Shown here: positions 25,841 to 34,336 of the stretch, piece after piece
Layout of the letters: every line of letters begins with the position of its first letter
How positions within the stretch are numbered: the stretch's first letter is position 1
Source: an uncultured Prevotella sp.
GTDB taxonomy: Bacteria > Bacteroidota > Bacteroidia > Bacteroidales > Bacteroidaceae
Reading direction: 5' to 3'
Assembly: GCA_900552675.1 (NCBI GenBank)
Contig: USAI01000006.1
Location: forward strand, 1-47,426
DNA: 47,426 nt
Program-made: the position numbers and the translations under genes
Notes under the pieces: model-generated
Databases searched by the model: none
What the model was told of the DNA's origin: nothing
Seen by the model: only the letters and a program-made list of their open reading frames with translations

Positions 25841-28015
25841 ATGAACTGTAAAAAAATATTCTTGGCATTTATGGTTGCTGCCTCGTATGTGTCGGTACAG
25901 GCACGCGACGGCTTTGCCATCGTCATTGACCCCAAAAGCTACAACGAAGCAAAGACACAGGTAGAAGCCTATGCCTCAGCAGTGGAACAGCTGCACGGCA
26001 TGAAGCCCTACATAGTGATTGACCGCTGGCAGGTGCCCGACAGCATTCGCGCCACACTCATCCGCATGCACTCGCAGAAACAAGACCCCGTGATAGGGGC
26101 AGTATTTGTGGGCGACATACCCGTGGCCATGGTGCGCGACGCCCAGCACATGACCAGCGCTTTCAAGATGGACCAGCGGCGTGACCGTCGCGAGTCGTCG
26201 GTGCCCAGCGACCGATATTATGATGACTTTGGACTGAAGTTTCATTCGCTGGGTAAGGATGAGACGAAGCCTTACTTCTACTACTCGCTCAGGGCCGACA
26301 GTCGACAAAACCTACAGCCAACCATCTTCAGTGGACGCATACGACCCACCGATGCCGGAGGTACATCGCGCTATGAAAAGCTGCGTGCCTACCTCAGCAA
26401 ACTGGTTGAGGAAAAACGCCGTCAACGCAGCCTACAGCAGATGTTCTATTTCAGCGGACACGGCTACATAAGCGAGTCGAAGGTGGCTCGCATTGACGAG
26501 AAAGGGTCTTATCTTGAACATTTTCCCGAGCTGAGAGGACGCGTCAACCGCATAGGCTATCTTGACCACAGCGACCATAACCCCGTAAAAACCATGCTCA
26601 TGGACGAGCTTATGCGCACCGACCTCGACCTGGCCGTGCTACATCACCACGGTTACTGGGACACACAGTATCTTAACACCCTTGTGAAACCGCAGACGGT
26701 GCGTGGCGCCAAAGACTTCATTACACGCTACTGCCGCGAGCATATATACGAGGCCAAGCAGCGCGGCAAGAACGCCGATTCGCTGCGCGTAGCCCTTGAG
26801 AAGAAGTTTGACCTGCCACAGTCGTGGCTGGCCAATGCGCTCGACCCGAAGCTCACGAAGCAAGACTCGCTTGACGAGGCTGCCTCAGACCTGCATTTAG
26901 AAGATTTCAAGGGCTACGGCTTCCGTCCCAACGTGCCAGTGGTGGTCATTGATGCCTGTTTCTGCGGCTCGTTCCATCAAGACGATTGCATTGCCAACGA
27001 GTATCTGTTCCAGCCAGGACGCACCGTTGTGTGCATTGCCAACACGGTGAACGTGCTACAAGACAAGTGGAGCGATCGCCTGCTCGGACTGTTGAGTAAC
27101 GGTGGTTGCGTGGGCGATATAGCGCGATACAGTACCTACTTGGAGTCGCACGTCATCGGCGACCCCACCTTCCGCTTTGCCCCTACCAACGGCAAGGCGC
27201 TCAACCTCGACCACATGATTAACGAGGACAAACCATCGGTGTGGAAGAAGCTGCTCAACAACGACCACCCCGACATCCAGGTTCTGGCCATCGAGCATCT
27301 GTTCCGCCACAAGCTCATCTCGTCAGACAAGTTGCGTTCCATCTACGAATCGTCACCATACGCCACGGTGCGCCTTCAGGCTCTAGAAAAAATTGCACTC
27401 ATGGGCGATGACAATTTCATCGAGGTGCTGAAAGAGGCTTCGCAAGACAGCCATGAACTGGTGCAGCGTCAGGCTCTGCGCCTCATCGGTAAGAGCGGCG
27501 ACGAGCGCCTCATCCCAGCACTCATAAAGGTGTGCATTAGCAACAACACGTCAGACCGCTGCAACTTCAACGCCATAGCCGACCTTAGCGTGTTCCCCAA
27601 AGACAAGTTGCTGGCCGAGTTTGACCGACAGTTCGACTCGCCTACCGTGTGCTACATGCAAAAGGATAGTGTACGCACAAAGATACGCCGCACCATTGAG
27701 CGCAGCGCCGACAAATGGACGAAGGACACAGAGCTAATTGTCAATCCCTCGACCACGGCCAAGAAACGCATCATGTACATACGCCAGTGCCGCAACTTCA
27801 TGGCACACGGACTCATACCCATGCTCATCGACTATCTGCCGAAGGCCGATTCCGACTCGCAGAAAGCCTTGCTTGAGGCTTTCGGCTGGCACAACTACTC
27901 GATTATGGTTCCGCGTATGATTGAGGCCGCCAAGGCCATAGCCGCCGACACCCGTTACGACGAGGCTGTGCGCAACGAGGCCACCAAAACCATTGCACGA
28001 CTGCAACAAAAATAA
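25841..28015 (+). CDS. C25 (gingipain-type) cysteine peptidase with HEAT-like C-terminus, copy 2
   Basis: The 724-residue protein is a clear paralogue of the preceding gene; GDIPVAMVRD, SVPSDRYYDDF and IFSGRIRPTDAGG are almost identical. It has a signal peptide (residues 1-21). The catalytic-type residues are H270 in HHHGYWDTQ and C373 in DACFCGSF. Compared with copy 1 it carries about 65 extra residues between these two (roughly 285-355), which are charged and helical and may form a cap or autoinhibitory loop. HEAT-like repeats fill the C-terminal 250 residues, ending VRNEATKTIARLQQ. The gene is 47 nt after copy 1, and tandem duplication is likely. No T9SS tail is seen. Confidence 0.85.
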   Translation: MNCKKIFLAFMVAASYVSVQARDGFAIVIDPKSYNEAKTQVEAYASAVEQLHGMKPYIVIDRWQVPDSIRATLIRMHSQKQDPVIGAVFVGDIPVAMVRDAQHMTSAFKMDQRRDRRESSVPSDRYYDDFGLKFHSLGKDETKPYFYYSLRADSRQNLQPTIFSGRIRPTDAGGTSRYEKLRAYLSKLVEEKRRQRSLQQMFYFSGHGYISESKVARIDEKGSYLEHFPELRGRVNRIGYLDHSDHNPVKTMLMDELMRTDLDLAVLHHHGYWDTQYLNTLVKPQTVRGAKDFITRYCREHIYEAKQRGKNADSLRVALEKKFDLPQSWLANALDPKLTKQDSLDEAASDLHLEDFKGYGFRPNVPVVVIDACFCGSFHQDDCIANEYLFQPGRTVVCIANTVNVLQDKWSDRLLGLLSNGGCVGDIARYSTYLESHVIGDPTFRFAPTNGKALNLDHMINEDKPSVWKKLLNNDHPDIQVLAIEHLFRHKLISSDKLRSIYESSPYATVRLQALEKIALMGDDNFIEVLKEASQDSHELVQRQALRLIGKSGDERLIPALIKVCISNNTSDRCNFNAIADLSVFPKDKLLAEFDRQFDSPTVCYMQKDSVRTKIRRTIERSADKWTKDTELIVNPSTTAKKRIMYIRQCRNFMAHGLIPMLIDYLPKADSDSQKALLEAFGWHNYSIMVPRMIEAAKAIAADTRYDEAVRNEATKTIARLQQK

Positions 28016-28025
28016 CAATATTCTT

Positions 28026-28202
28026 AGAGGGTGTGTCAAAATAGAAGTTAAAAGAAGTTTGGGCTTCGCCCGAAGTTAACAGAAGTTAGCGGACATATGT
28101 ATAAATTGCTGAAAATAAAGCATTTGTCTGTTAACTTCCATCCATCGTAGATGGATTAACTTCTTCTTAACTTCCTCTAACTCCTATTTTGACACACCCT
28201 CT
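28026..28202. mobile_element. MITE-like element with 19-bp perfect terminal inverted repeats
   Basis: The ends (28026-28044 and 28184-28202) are exact reverse complements, AGAGGGTGTGTCAAAATAG, and similarity continues inward as repeated GAAGTTAA words. The 177-bp body has no open frame and contains two internal perfect hairpins, GGGCTTCGCCC and TCCATCGTAGATGGA. The GGGTGTGTCAAAA-type end is familiar from insertion sequences, so this looks like a non-autonomous derivative. No clear target-site duplication is seen. It separates the second C25 gene from the papain-like gene. Confidence 0.7.
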
Positions 28203-28234
28203 TCATCTAAAATGCAATATAACATTATGATAAT

Positions 28235-29743
28235 ATGAGACTTAAACAAGCACTGATACTTTTATTTCTGATATTTACGGCTGTTGTAAGCGCGCAAACC
28301 ATAACACGCAAGGCTTATCCCGCGCCTAAGGTCACGCCCGAGGTGCAGCGCATACGCACAACCATGCACCCCATGCGTGTCGAGGCAGAGGGGGTGACGC
28401 TACCCGAAGCAGTGGACAACTCGAAAAGCAAATATTTTCCGCCCGTCATCAATCAAGATGGTGGCTCATGCGCACAAGCATCAAGCATAGGCTATGTGTT
28501 TACCTACGAGGTAAACCGCCTGCTCAACCGCGATGCCTCGGCCTCGGCTGACAACCGTTTCGCCTACAAGTTTTCGTGGAATATGCTCAACGATGGCGAA
28601 GATCAAGGCGGCTTTGCCGAACAGGGTTTCTATTTAGCACAGCGTTACGGCATGATGACCGAGGCCGACTATGGCGAGTCAGGACTGTATCAGTTTCGCT
28701 GGGCCACGGGCTATGACAAGTATCTGAGGGCCATGCGCTACCGCGTGAAGGACATTCTCTCTTTCGATGCTACCGACCTCACCTCGCTCAAACGGTGGCT
28801 CTACGATGCCGCCGATGGAAGCAGCACGGGCGGCTTGCTCACTTTCTCATCACAATCGAGCGGATGGACTATCAACGACCGCTACGACGGCCCATCGAAA
28901 ACAGGCTACCACTCGCTTCTTACGCGCCTTGCCACCAGCGGTGCGCACGCTATGACAATTGTGGGCTACGATGATCTCGTAGAGTTTACCGACCCTAACG
29001 GAGCAACGCATAAGGGTGCTTTCATTGTGACCAACACCTGGGGCACTTTCTCTCACGACAACGGGCGCTTTTATCTGCCCTATTGGTTCTTCACCACCCA
29101 CCAGCACACCGACCTGGAGCTGTCGAGCAAGATGCAAGCTGTGCGTGTGATGACCTACGAACCTAAGGCAGTGTTTAAGATTAGGCTGAAGTACAGTTCA
29201 CGCAACGACCTGTCATTTGGCACAGACTTCCGAAACGACGGCAACACCACCTCTACCCCGCTGTACACCTACGCTCAGGCGTTCTTCAATGCTGGGGGAG
29301 ACTATCCTATGCAAGGACAATATTTAGGCGATGAGATTGAGATTGCTATCGATGCATCTTCAAAGGCTGGGGCTACGGCCACCAACGGCGATGTGTTCTT
29401 CCTTTCCGTAAAGAAGGCTGCCATAGGCAAGACCGTGGGTGATGGAACGGTTGAAGCCGTGTCGCTCATCGATTATCGAGGGGCAGAGCCTGTAGAACAC
29501 GAGTGTGTGGCGACAAGCCTACCTACAGCCGTAAAACCAGGCATCACCGCGTTCTATGTCAAGCTATCTGACAACAGCAAGAGCCGCTACATTGTGTCGG
29601 CCTCGCCCTACAAGTATGAGGAGAACGGCACCGCATCATCACGCACCTTTGTGGTGCGCACTGCCAACGGCAAAGCCATGAAGATGGGCTTCGGCAACAT
29701 GACTGCTGACGGACAACAGGTAGACATCAGAATAGGAGATTAA
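28235..29743 (+). CDS. Papain-like (C1) cysteine peptidase
   Basis: The 502-residue product has a signal peptide (MRLKQALILLFLIFTAVVSA). The papain-fold catalytic set is visible: Q74 and C79 in INQDGGSCAQASS, H238 in SGAHAMTIVGYDD and N267 in VTNTWG. This is the C1 order Gln-Cys-His-Asn. After about residue 310 a beta-rich region (to 502) follows, of unknown role. Gene context with two C25 peptidases and a TonB receptor suggests breakdown of an external or periplasmic protein substrate. It is 32 nt downstream of a MITE-like element, so it may not be cotranscribed with the C25 genes if that element terminates transcription. Confidence 0.87.
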   Translation: MRLKQALILLFLIFTAVVSAQTITRKAYPAPKVTPEVQRIRTTMHPMRVEAEGVTLPEAVDNSKSKYFPPVINQDGGSCAQASSIGYVFTYEVNRLLNRDASASADNRFAYKFSWNMLNDGEDQGGFAEQGFYLAQRYGMMTEADYGESGLYQFRWATGYDKYLRAMRYRVKDILSFDATDLTSLKRWLYDAADGSSTGGLLTFSSQSSGWTINDRYDGPSKTGYHSLLTRLATSGAHAMTIVGYDDLVEFTDPNGATHKGAFIVTNTWGTFSHDNGRFYLPYWFFTTHQHTDLELSSKMQAVRVMTYEPKAVFKIRLKYSSRNDLSFGTDFRNDGNTTSTPLYTYAQAFFNAGGDYPMQGQYLGDEIEIAIDASSKAGATATNGDVFFLSVKKAAIGKTVGDGTVEAVSLIDYRGAEPVEHECVATSLPTAVKPGITAFYVKLSDNSKSRYIVSASPYKYEENGTASSRTFVVRTANGKAMKMGFGNMTADGQQVDIRIGD

Positions 29744-29748
29744 AAAAT

Positions 29749-29812
29749 ACGGTTAAATAAACGAAGAGATAATAAAAAAAACGATTAGATAACCGAAGAG
29801 ATAATAAAAAAT
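29749..29812 (+). repeat. Imperfect 32-bp direct repeat before the HmuY-like gene
   Basis: Two 32-bp copies (29749-29780 and 29781-29812) share the run CGAAGAGATAATAAAAAA and differ at about five positions. They occupy almost the whole gap between the papain-like gene and the HmuY-like start and form its translation leader. Confidence 0.65.
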
Positions 29813-29819
29813 AATTGTT

Positions 29820-30215
29820 ATGCGAAAAAGAGACAACTTGTTTTTTGCCACCCTATTGGCCATTGGCCTCACAGCATGCAGCACGAATAACGGCGGCGAT
29901 AGTCCGTCGTCAAACGAAAAGGTAATGCACGTGCAGCTGCAACCAAACACATGGACATACATTTCGCTTGCCATGGGGGCGACCGTCGGTACAAGCAATC
30001 TCGGCGACACCGAGGCCGACAAATCGTGGCATGACCGCACCGACTGGGACGTGGCCCTCTGCAACGGAGCCATTCGCACTAACGGTGGCACCTCTGGCAA
30101 AGGGCAGGGCTCAATAATGTCGACACCCCAAAACTTTGACAACGTTAACCCGTCGGCTATCACATCGCTCCATGCCGATGCTGACACGGTAACGATTGGC
30201 AGAAGGGCCAACTGA
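29820..30215 (+). CDS. HmuY-like lipoprotein, shortened
   Basis: The 131-residue product begins with a lipoprotein signal (ATLLAIGLTAC, lipid cysteine C20). The segment TWTYISLAMGATVG followed by WDVALCNGAIRTNGGTSGKGQG is characteristic of the N-terminal half of HmuY-family proteins, which are outer-membrane heme-binding lipoproteins in Porphyromonas gingivalis and relatives. HmuY is about 216 residues, whereas this frame stops after 131, and none of the three plus frames continues the homology for the next 150 nt. It may be a truncated remnant or a short variant. Its place at the end of the TonB receptor and peptidase genes hints at heme, but loss of the C-terminal half makes binding doubtful. 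Confidence 0.65.
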   Translation: MRKRDNLFFATLLAIGLTACSTNNGGDSPSSNEKVMHVQLQPNTWTYISLAMGATVGTSNLGDTEADKSWHDRTDWDVALCNGAIRTNGGTSGKGQGSIMSTPQNFDNVNPSAITSLHADADTVTIGRRAN

Positions 30216-30410
30216 ATTTGCTGCCAATGACACTAACGTAATGTAGCTATTTAAACACCGTTAGGGCGTGATGAGAGCAGCCATGCTAAATTGATGTCTT
30301 AGAGTAATGCGCCGGCCCTGAGCACATATTGCGCCACTTTGGGGCTATTTCAGAAAGCCAATCGGTTGGCTTCATACAATGAAAGCAGTATTTTTTAAAA
30401 CAAGAACCCG

Positions 30411-31136
30411 CTACAACAGCTGAGCCTTGATGCCAATAGAAAGGCCAAACATTTCCCAAAAGCCGATGCTGCCTGTGTGAACAAGGTGCATGATGTAGAT
30501 ATCGTTGGTGCTAAGCTCGTAGAAGACGCTCAGGCTCTTGATATACTTCCGGCGATTATTGGGCACGGCCTTGGTGAAGCGCTCGCCCACAAACACATTG
30601 GGGCGAAGGCGGGTAGAGAACGGATAGTAGCCGCTATCATACTTGGTGGGCTGTTTGGTCCAGAAGTCGTGACCAAACACTGTATTGAGGTAAAGGCCAC
30701 ACTGCAGAGGCTCAAAGCTCCAGTCGTTTTTCATATATATCGACCACGGTATATAGTTTTGCTTCAGCGTCATGGTAACCTTGGTGTTGTGGCTATCATA
30801 TTTTGGCACAATACCAAAAAGCAAGTGGGTTTCCCATTGCCGACGCTTTCCATAATCCCAACCAATGCCCACCGATACAAGGCCCATATTGCCACAAAAC
30901 TGCACTACCTGTTGTGTGGGGATAAGGGCATTCCAGCTGCGGCGGTAGCGGTGTATGCGCCGGTCGTAACGGGTGATGGTCACAGTGCTGTCGATAACGT
31001 TGTCAGGCTTTTCTATGTTTATGGTGTCGGTAACGGCCGCTTGGGCCAAACAGGGCATCAGCACACACCCTATAACAAGCAGCACTTTGGCGGCAGAAAC
31101 GGCGGCGAAAACAGATTTAAAAATCGATAATCTCAT
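30411..31136 (-). CDS. Putative outer-membrane protein of unknown family
   Basis: Taking the ATG at 31136 gives 241 residues with a signal-like N-terminus (MRLSIFKSVFAAVSAAKVLL to about LAQA). A longer frame upstream overlaps the metallophosphoesterase gene and reads unlike a protein start, so I do not use it. The mature part has alternating beta-strand patterns (GLVSVGIGWDYG, HLLFGIVPKYD, FGLSIGIKAQLL at the C-terminus) consistent with a small beta-barrel. Its start overlaps the end of the metallophosphoesterase gene by 20 nt, indicating translational coupling. I do not recognise the family. Confidence 0.75.
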   Translation of the reverse strand: MRLSIFKSVFAAVSAAKVLLVIGCVLMPCLAQAAVTDTINIEKPDNVIDSTVTITRYDRRIHRYRRSWNALIPTQQVVQFCGNMGLVSVGIGWDYGKRRQWETHLLFGIVPKYDSHNTKVTMTLKQNYIPWSIYMKNDWSFEPLQCGLYLNTVFGHDFWTKQPTKYDSGYYPFSTRLRPNVFVGERFTKAVPNNRRKYIKSLSVFYELSTNDIYIMHLVHTGSIGFWEMFGLSIGIKAQLL

Positions 31137-31932
31137 AACTGTACGTTTCGGGTGTGATGGTAAAAATATAATATTGACGTTTGGGGGCGTTGCCCACCTC
31201 ATAATAAACGATGCCATTTTGAAAGATATCGTGCTGCTCGGTATGATGGCCGTGGCCATAAAGACAGAACTGCAAATGGGGGAAATTGAGGGTATAATAG
31301 TTGAACACCTTGGCCACATTGTTGTTAAACTGCTCTGAATAAGGGGCGGCATGCATACAGATAACGGTGCGATCAAAGCGGTCGGCATCTTTCGTCACCT
31401 CTTCTTCCATAAAATCGAAGTTGGGCACAGGGCGCGAGTAGTCGTACTCGATGGCGTTTGTGTTCAAACACACAAACTTAACGCGGCCCGCAATAAAGCT
31501 GAAGTTGGGATTGCCAAAAACGACCTCGTAGGCTTGGTTACCCGTGCCCAAACAGTCGTGGTTGCCCAGCAAGGTAACAAAGGGTTTATTAAGCGTTTTC
31601 AGTAGGTCGCGGCTCCAAAGATATTCTTTCGTGGCACCAAAGTCGGTTACATCGCCACCATGTACCACAAAGTCGATGTCGGGACGACGGTTGATGTCGC
31701 GTATCTCGGCCTTGGCATCATCAAACCACTGATGGGTGTCGCTGATGAAGGCAAAACGTATGGTTTCTTTGTCGTGTGTACGCTCTTCAATAAGGGCAAT
31801 TTGTTTTGCATTGATGTTCTTTTCGCCCTTGATATTGACGTCGTAGGGATGAACGTCAAACACCTTGTCGCAAGCAGTAAAAAGGCTTACGACGGCTATA
31901 ACAACGGCTATATATCGTTTTTTAAATACCAT
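31117..31932 (-). CDS. Calcineurin-like metallophosphoesterase lipoprotein
   Basis: Starting at 31932 the product is 271 residues. The signal ends in a lipobox (VVSLFTAC), so the protein is anchored in the periplasm or outer membrane. The five metallophosphoesterase blocks are in order: ISDTHQW, GGDVTDFG, LGNHDCLG, CMHAAPYSEQF and GHGHHTEQ. These bind two metals and hydrolyse phosphomono- or diesters; the substrate is unknown. A -7 box TATTTTTG lies at 31951-31958 on the minus strand, which rules against the longer start at 31953. The gene overlaps the downstream beta-barrel gene, so the two form an operon. Confidence 0.88.
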   Translation of the reverse strand: MVFKKRYIAVVIAVVSLFTACDKVFDVHPYDVNIKGEKNINAKQIALIEERTHDKETIRFAFISDTHQWFDDAKAEIRDINRRPDIDFVVHGGDVTDFGATKEYLWSRDLLKTLNKPFVTLLGNHDCLGTGNQAYEVVFGNPNFSFIAGRVKFVCLNTNAIEYDYSRPVPNFDFMEEEVTKDADRFDRTVICMHAAPYSEQFNNNVAKVFNYYTLNFPHLQFCLYGHGHHTEQHDIFQNGIVYYEVGNAPKRQYYIFTITPETYSYEIIDF

Positions 31933-31950
31933 GACAGACGTATTTTCGTA

Positions 31951-31958
31951 CAAAAATA
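31951..31958 (-). promoter_or_regulatory. -7 element of the metallophosphoesterase operon
   Basis: The minus strand reads TATTTTTG, matching TAnnTTTG, 18 nt upstream of the chosen ATG. No TTG is found at the right distance for -33. It implies a very short leader. Confidence 0.4.
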
Positions 31959-32346
31959 AGGAAAAAACGCCACAGGAAAGAAAGACCCAAAAAGAAAAAT
32001 AAAATAGATACGACTTTTTGACATGTTTTTAGGCAAAAAGCGATACTACGGAGACAGGCTATACTGAGTATTGAGGTTCAGACAATATTGTTTTTAATAA
32101 TCTATTTCGCGCTACGCACGTTTTTACTTGGACACGAATTTACATGAATTATCCATAAATTATCCCAGTAGGACGGGCCTATTCAAGCAAGTGATATCAT
32201 AGTAGGACGAGGGCCTCCGCGCCCCGTCCTCCCTGTGATAACTTTCGCTTGCACTTGGTTGGGTGCTGGAGGACGGGGCGCGGAGGCCCCTGTCCTACTA
32301 AAGTTTGCAATAGAGTAATTAATCCATTGTTAGCAAGGCCATTCAC
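31959..32346. other. Non-coding region with a GC-rich inverted repeat
   Basis: About 390 bases between the metallophosphoesterase promoter and the fucosidase 3' end contain no gene. The left half is AT-rich and the right half is dominated by the inverted repeat at 32201-32299 and a partial copy at 32167-32180. Confidence 0.6.
32201..32299. repeat. GC-rich inverted repeat, 32-bp arms
   Basis: Arms 32201-32232 and 32268-32299 are reverse complements at 30 of 32 positions (beginning AGTAGGACGAGGGCCTCCGC), with a 35-nt spacer. A partial third copy of the arm end, AGTAGGACGGGCCT, stands just upstream at 32167-32180. The GC content contrasts sharply with surrounding DNA. It lies downstream of the fucosidase gene and could act as its terminator, but its form suggests a dispersed palindromic element. 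Confidence 0.7.
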
Positions 32347-34251
32347 TTACTTCACGCCTAATTCGGCAATGCCCACTTGGTCGTTATCCACAATCATGCG
32401 GTCGGCCTTCAGTTTGAGATAACGCGTCGTGGTGGCGGGGAAGGTGATGGTTTGCAGCACGGGGTTGTTCTGTATGTTTGAGAACTCGCCCGAACGTAAC
32501 ACCTTCTCGCCAGTGCCATCGGCATTGCATGTGGCAATGGTGTAGCTGTGTATGAGGCCATGACGTGTTTCGCTGGCATCGGGCTGATACATCAGCGTGG
32601 TGAGTTGGGTGTCGCGTCCAAGGTCGATAATCAGTTCGCGCTTATCAGTAAACAGCACAGTTGAGAGGTCGCGGTCTACCACCTTGGTGAGCTGTGCCTC
32701 GTCGAAGCCTACCAGGGTGAAGGGTTTCGACTTGATAGCATCGGCCGAAGGGCTCCAGGTAAGTTGTGCATCGGCACCACCGTCATATACACCTATGTTG
32801 TTCATACAGATGGGACCACGGGCATCGAGTATGCGCACACGGATGCCTTTTGACGAAACAGAGCGGAAACGTAACAGGCGCTTGTAACCAATGGTGGTGG
32901 TTTCTTCGCCCTGCTCTACAGCCGTCCATTTGCCATTGGGCAAGAGATATTCAACCGCAAACTTCTTCACGCGCTGACCCAGCGGTATATACTCTTGCAG
33001 CATGATGCGGTTCATGGTAACCGGACGCTTAAAAGTGAAGGTGATGTCGGCAGAGGTTACGCCATCGCTTGTTGCCCAATAGGTGTCCCACGAGGCATCG
33101 GTCAGAGCATGGGCCGAGAATTGTTTGCCACGCTCGTTGCTCACCTTCGGTTTCATGCCAGCCACGAGGTTGTTACTCAGCTCGCGAGTGATGAGTTTAT
33201 GAAAGTTGACAGCATTGGCCGAGTCGGTGGGATGGATAAGGCCATCGCGGTTAACAGGGAAGTTGAGCAGCAAGGTGGCATTGTGGCCTACGCTGCGGTA
33301 GTAGAGATCGGCGAGCTGCTCGGGCGATTTCACCTTACCATCTTCTTCGGGGTGATAGAACCATCCTGGACGTATCGACACGTCACACTCGGCTGGCGTC
33401 CACTGGTCACCATCGGGATAACCATATTGAAGTTCGGGATAATTGGGATAGCCTGGATAAACACGACCTTTGGGAAGGAACGACCAGTTGGTTTCGCCCG
33501 CAAAGCCTTTCTCATTGCCCACCCAGCGACAGCCAGGACCACCATCGCTAAACACTACAGCATTGGGCTGTATGCTATCAAGCATCTGGTAGATGTGCGG
33601 ATAATTGTAATAGGTTTTGCGGTCGATGGTGCGTTTATCACGAGCTCCACCATAGTAGCCGTCGCCACCATTGGCACCGTCGAACCACACCTCAAACACA
33701 GGACCGTAATGGGTAAGGAGGTCGCGCAGCTGAGCATAGAAATAGGTGAGATAGGTGGGCGTGCCATAGTCGGCGCGCGAGCGGTCCCACGGCGAGAGAT
33801 AGACGGCAAACTTAAGGCCATGCTTCTTACAAGCCTCTGACAACTCTTTCACTACGTTGCCCATTCCATCGCGCCAGGGCGACTGGCTCACATTGTAATC
33901 GTTTCCACCAAAAGGCCATAGACAAAAGCCATCGTGATGCTTGGCGGTAAGTATTACGCCCTTCATGCCTGCTGCCACAAGGGTTTTGGCCCACTGCTCG
34001 CAATCAAGACGCGTAGGGTTAAAAACCTTCGGGTCGGTATCGCCATATCCCCACTCGCGGTCGCTAAAGGTATTGAGGCCGAAGTGGATAAAGGCGTAGG
34101 TTTCCATGCGTTGCCAGTCGATTTGCTTCTGTTCGGGCAGAGGCAACAAGGGCTCAGGAGCCTTCACATCGTCTTTCGCAAAAACAGGAGTGGCTACCAT
34201 CACTGTACAAGCGATAGCCGCTAACGTTTGTCTTAATTTTCTTGTGTTCAT
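32347..34251 (-). CDS. GH29 alpha-L-fucosidase with C-terminal carbohydrate-binding-like domain
   Basis: From the ATG at 34251 the protein is 634 residues with a signal peptide (MNTRKLRQTLAAIACTVMVA to FA near residue 25); 11 residues added by a more upstream start look spurious. The catalytic domain shows FIHFGLNTFSDREWG (55-69), LTAKHHDGFCLWPF (101-114) and EVWFDGANG with the nucleophile D191, diagnostic of GH29. Beyond about residue 350 two discoidin/F5-8-like beta-sandwich regions follow. It hydrolyses terminal alpha-L-fucose, such as from host mucin or milk glycans, in the periplasm or at the surface. No other glycan-utilisation genes adjoin it. Confidence 0.92.
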   Translation of the reverse strand: MNTRKLRQTLAAIACTVMVATPVFAKDDVKAPEPLLPLPEQKQIDWQRMETYAFIHFGLNTFSDREWGYGDTDPKVFNPTRLDCEQWAKTLVAAGMKGVILTAKHHDGFCLWPFGGNDYNVSQSPWRDGMGNVVKELSEACKKHGLKFAVYLSPWDRSRADYGTPTYLTYFYAQLRDLLTHYGPVFEVWFDGANGGDGYYGGARDKRTIDRKTYYNYPHIYQMLDSIQPNAVVFSDGGPGCRWVGNEKGFAGETNWSFLPKGRVYPGYPNYPELQYGYPDGDQWTPAECDVSIRPGWFYHPEEDGKVKSPEQLADLYYRSVGHNATLLLNFPVNRDGLIHPTDSANAVNFHKLITRELSNNLVAGMKPKVSNERGKQFSAHALTDASWDTYWATSDGVTSADITFTFKRPVTMNRIMLQEYIPLGQRVKKFAVEYLLPNGKWTAVEQGEETTTIGYKRLLRFRSVSSKGIRVRILDARGPICMNNIGVYDGGADAQLTWSPSADAIKSKPFTLVGFDEAQLTKVVDRDLSTVLFTDKRELIIDLGRDTQLTTLMYQPDASETRHGLIHSYTIATCNADGTGEKVLRSGEFSNIQNNPVLQTITFPATTTRYLKLKADRMIVDNDQVGIAELGVK

Positions 34252-34336
34252 AAGTAGTAATGTCGTAAGTAATATTGCAAACAATATTGCGTTAGTAAAA
34301 TCGTGTATATATTTATATCATGTAAAATATTTCGTT

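Noticed and set aside
30355..30372. AAGCCAA-TCGG-TTGGCTT hairpin after the HmuY-like gene
   Set aside because: Perfect 7-bp stem, but no T tract on either strand, so I do not call it a terminator.
31137..31388. N-terminal extension of the barrel-like protein
   Set aside because: The added 84 residues overlap the metallophosphoesterase coding region antiparallel in content to any protein family, and a signal peptide begins exactly at the shorter start.
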